Shown here: piece by piece, positions 5,461 to 6,260 of the stretch
Layout: each line of letters starts with the position of its first letter
How positions within the stretch are numbered: the stretch's first letter is position 1
Program-made: the position numbers and the translations under genes
The notes under the pieces: generated by a model
The model's input: only the letters and a program-made list of their open reading frames with translations
The model's database searches: none
Told to the model about the DNA's origin: nothing
Assembly: GCA_028691385.1 (NCBI GenBank)
Contig: JAQUZL010000105.1
Location: 1 to 6,260, forward strand
DNA length: 6,260 nt
Direction: 5' to 3'
From: Oscillospiraceae bacterium
Lineage (GTDB): Bacteria > Bacillota > Clostridia > Oscillospirales > Oscillospiraceae

Positions 5461-6177
5461 TCATGCGTTTTCTGTCAGTTCCGGATGCGCCAACGCGCCA
5501 TCACGCGCCTGCTCGTCCTGCGTGCCAAACGGATTCTCTTTTACTCCCACCGTCGCCTCCAGTCGGCAAATCGGCGTACCCATCGCATAGAACTTCTCCT
5601 CATAACCAGTCATAATGCCCACCGGTCCATTCGCATGGAGATCCCTTGTCACATTTGCCAGCGCCATATGGCAGGACTCAAATTCCTGAAGCGAAAAATC
5701 AAACAGCGGCGCGTTGTCCGTCTTAAAGTAGATTTGCCCGCCCTGCTTTAATACCGTCTTATATTTTTCCAAAAAACCGTGATGGGTCAGTCGGCGCTTT
5801 GCCGCTTTTTTCCGCGTCCACGGATCACAAAAATTGATGTAGAGCAGATCCGCCTCATCCGGTGCAAAAAGCTCCAAAATGTTGGCCACGTCCGCATCAA
5901 TGTAGAACACATTTTGCAGCTCCGCGTCAATCGCCTTTTCCATCGCCATGACCAGCGCTTCCTGCACGCGTTCCATCGCGATAAACAGCACCTCCGGCTC
6001 TGCGGACGCAGATTCTGCTGTGAATTTCCCCTTGCCGCATCCCACCTCAATTCGCAGCGCTTTGGCTTCCGGCATCAGGGCTCTCCAGTTCCCCCGCATT
6101 GTTTGCGGATCTCTGATCCAAACACGATCGCAGCGCTCCATCCGCGCGCCCATGTTCGGTTTTTTACGCATTCTCAT
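5461..6177 (-). CDS. trmB: tRNA (guanine-N7-)-methyltransferase TrmB
   Basis: This 238-residue cytoplasmic enzyme transfers a methyl group from S-adenosylmethionine to N7 of guanine 46 in the variable loop of tRNA. The SAM-binding motif I is IEVGCGKGKF (43-52), and the acidic end of the next strand is around AMER (67-70). NFCDPWTRKKAAKRRLT (115-131) corresponds to the family signature usually read as DPWPK..H.KRRL; Thr121 replaces the usual Pro. FKTDN (151-155) and TGYEEKFYAMGTPI (190-203) are the conserved catalytic/tRNA-binding and C-terminal motifs. The core ends about residue 212. A polar tail of about 25 residues follows, longer than in many homologues. The ATG at 6177 is chosen because GAGG lies 8 nt upstream; the frame is open to 6207, but the conserved basic MRMRKKPNM start fits here. 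The next ATG, at 6171, would be too far from the GAGG. The promoter lies just upstream; no terminator is seen after the gene, so some readthrough toward the symporter is possible. Confidence 0.96.
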   Translation of the reverse strand: MRMRKKPNMGARMERCDRVWIRDPQTMRGNWRALMPEAKALRIEVGCGKGKFTAESASAEPEVLFIAMERVQEALVMAMEKAIDAELQNVFYIDADVANILELFAPDEADLLYINFCDPWTRKKAAKRRLTHHGFLEKYKTVLKQGGQIYFKTDNAPLFDFSLQEFESCHMALANVTRDLHANGPVGIMTGYEEKFYAMGTPICRLEATVGVKENPFGTQDEQARDGALAHPELTENA

Positions 6178-6228
6178 TAAAATTACCTCGTTTTCCTTGC
6201 TGTACAAAACGCAAAAAATATTGTTTCC

Positions 6229-6257
6229 AGTATACCATACAGATGCTTGATTCGTAA
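6229..6257 (-). promoter_or_regulatory. Extended -10 promoter of trmB
   Basis: On the minus strand the -10 box TATACT (6234-6229) is preceded by TGG, which makes an extended -10 element (TGnTATACT). A weak -35 match, TTACGA (6257-6252), lies 17 nt upstream. Transcription should begin near 6222, giving a leader of about 45 nt before the trmB ATG. The extended -10 would compensate for the poor -35. Confidence 0.65.
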
Positions 6258-6260
6258 ATA

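Noticed and set aside
5487..5509. Three GCGCC units at 8-10 nt spacing in the trmB C-terminal tail.
   Set aside because: Too short and irregular for a repeat array; consistent with GC-rich Ala/Arg/Gly codons in a weakly constrained tail.
5300..5590. Plus-strand frame of 96 codons crossing the gap and the 3' end of trmB.
   Set aside because: It starts at a TTG without a ribosome binding site, overlaps the well-supported trmB C-terminus on the other strand, and has no family resemblance.

Overview
The window looks like a piece of chromosome from an anaerobic Firmicute, most likely a Clostridia member of the Oscillospiraceae/Ruminococcaceae type. The basis is a SigA-type primary sigma factor of about 376 residues, strong purine-rich ribosome binding sites, frequent GTG/TTG starts, an AGCS sodium:amino-acid symporter, a eukaryote-type NADP-isocitrate dehydrogenase, and GC-rich coding sequence separated by AT-rich intergenic DNA. 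The lineage is inferred from protein resemblance and was not tested by a search.

Layout. The left end (1-1054) reads rightwards: the C-terminus of an unrecognised beta-rich protein (1-327), then a secreted NodB-type polysaccharide deacetylase (341-1054). The rest reads leftwards. From right to left it holds trmB (tRNA m7G46 methyltransferase, 6177-5461), an AGCS alanine/glycine symporter (5183-3774), icd (3696-2491) and the primary sigma factor rpoD/sigA (2232-1102). The deacetylase and rpoD converge on a perfect 36-bp palindrome that probably terminates both.

Regulation visible in the sequence. There are good sigma-A promoters in front of rpoD (TTGTAA-17-TATAAT) and the symporter (TTGCAA-17-TATAAT), and an extended -10 promoter in front of trmB. 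A clear intrinsic terminator follows the symporter gene, 40 nt before icd. Icd has an excellent Shine-Dalgarno sequence but no convincing promoter of its own in that short gap. A second terminator-like hairpin (352-399) has a perfect 16-bp stem followed by a T-rich tract. It lies inside the signal-peptide codons of the deacetylase rather than between genes, and it is the most interesting structural signal in the window.

The genes are mostly housekeeping and do not form one pathway: transcription initiation (rpoD), 2-oxoglutarate and NADPH supply (icd), amino-acid uptake (AGCS), tRNA modification (trmB) and cell-envelope glycan modification (deacetylase). I see no mobile element, CRISPR array, tRNA, rRNA, toxin-antitoxin or defence locus, and no convincing evidence of a new multi-gene system. 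The points worth a second look are regulatory: the in-gene terminator, the agcS-icd junction, rpoD standing apart from dnaG, and the AT-rich repeat-bearing gap upstream of the symporter.
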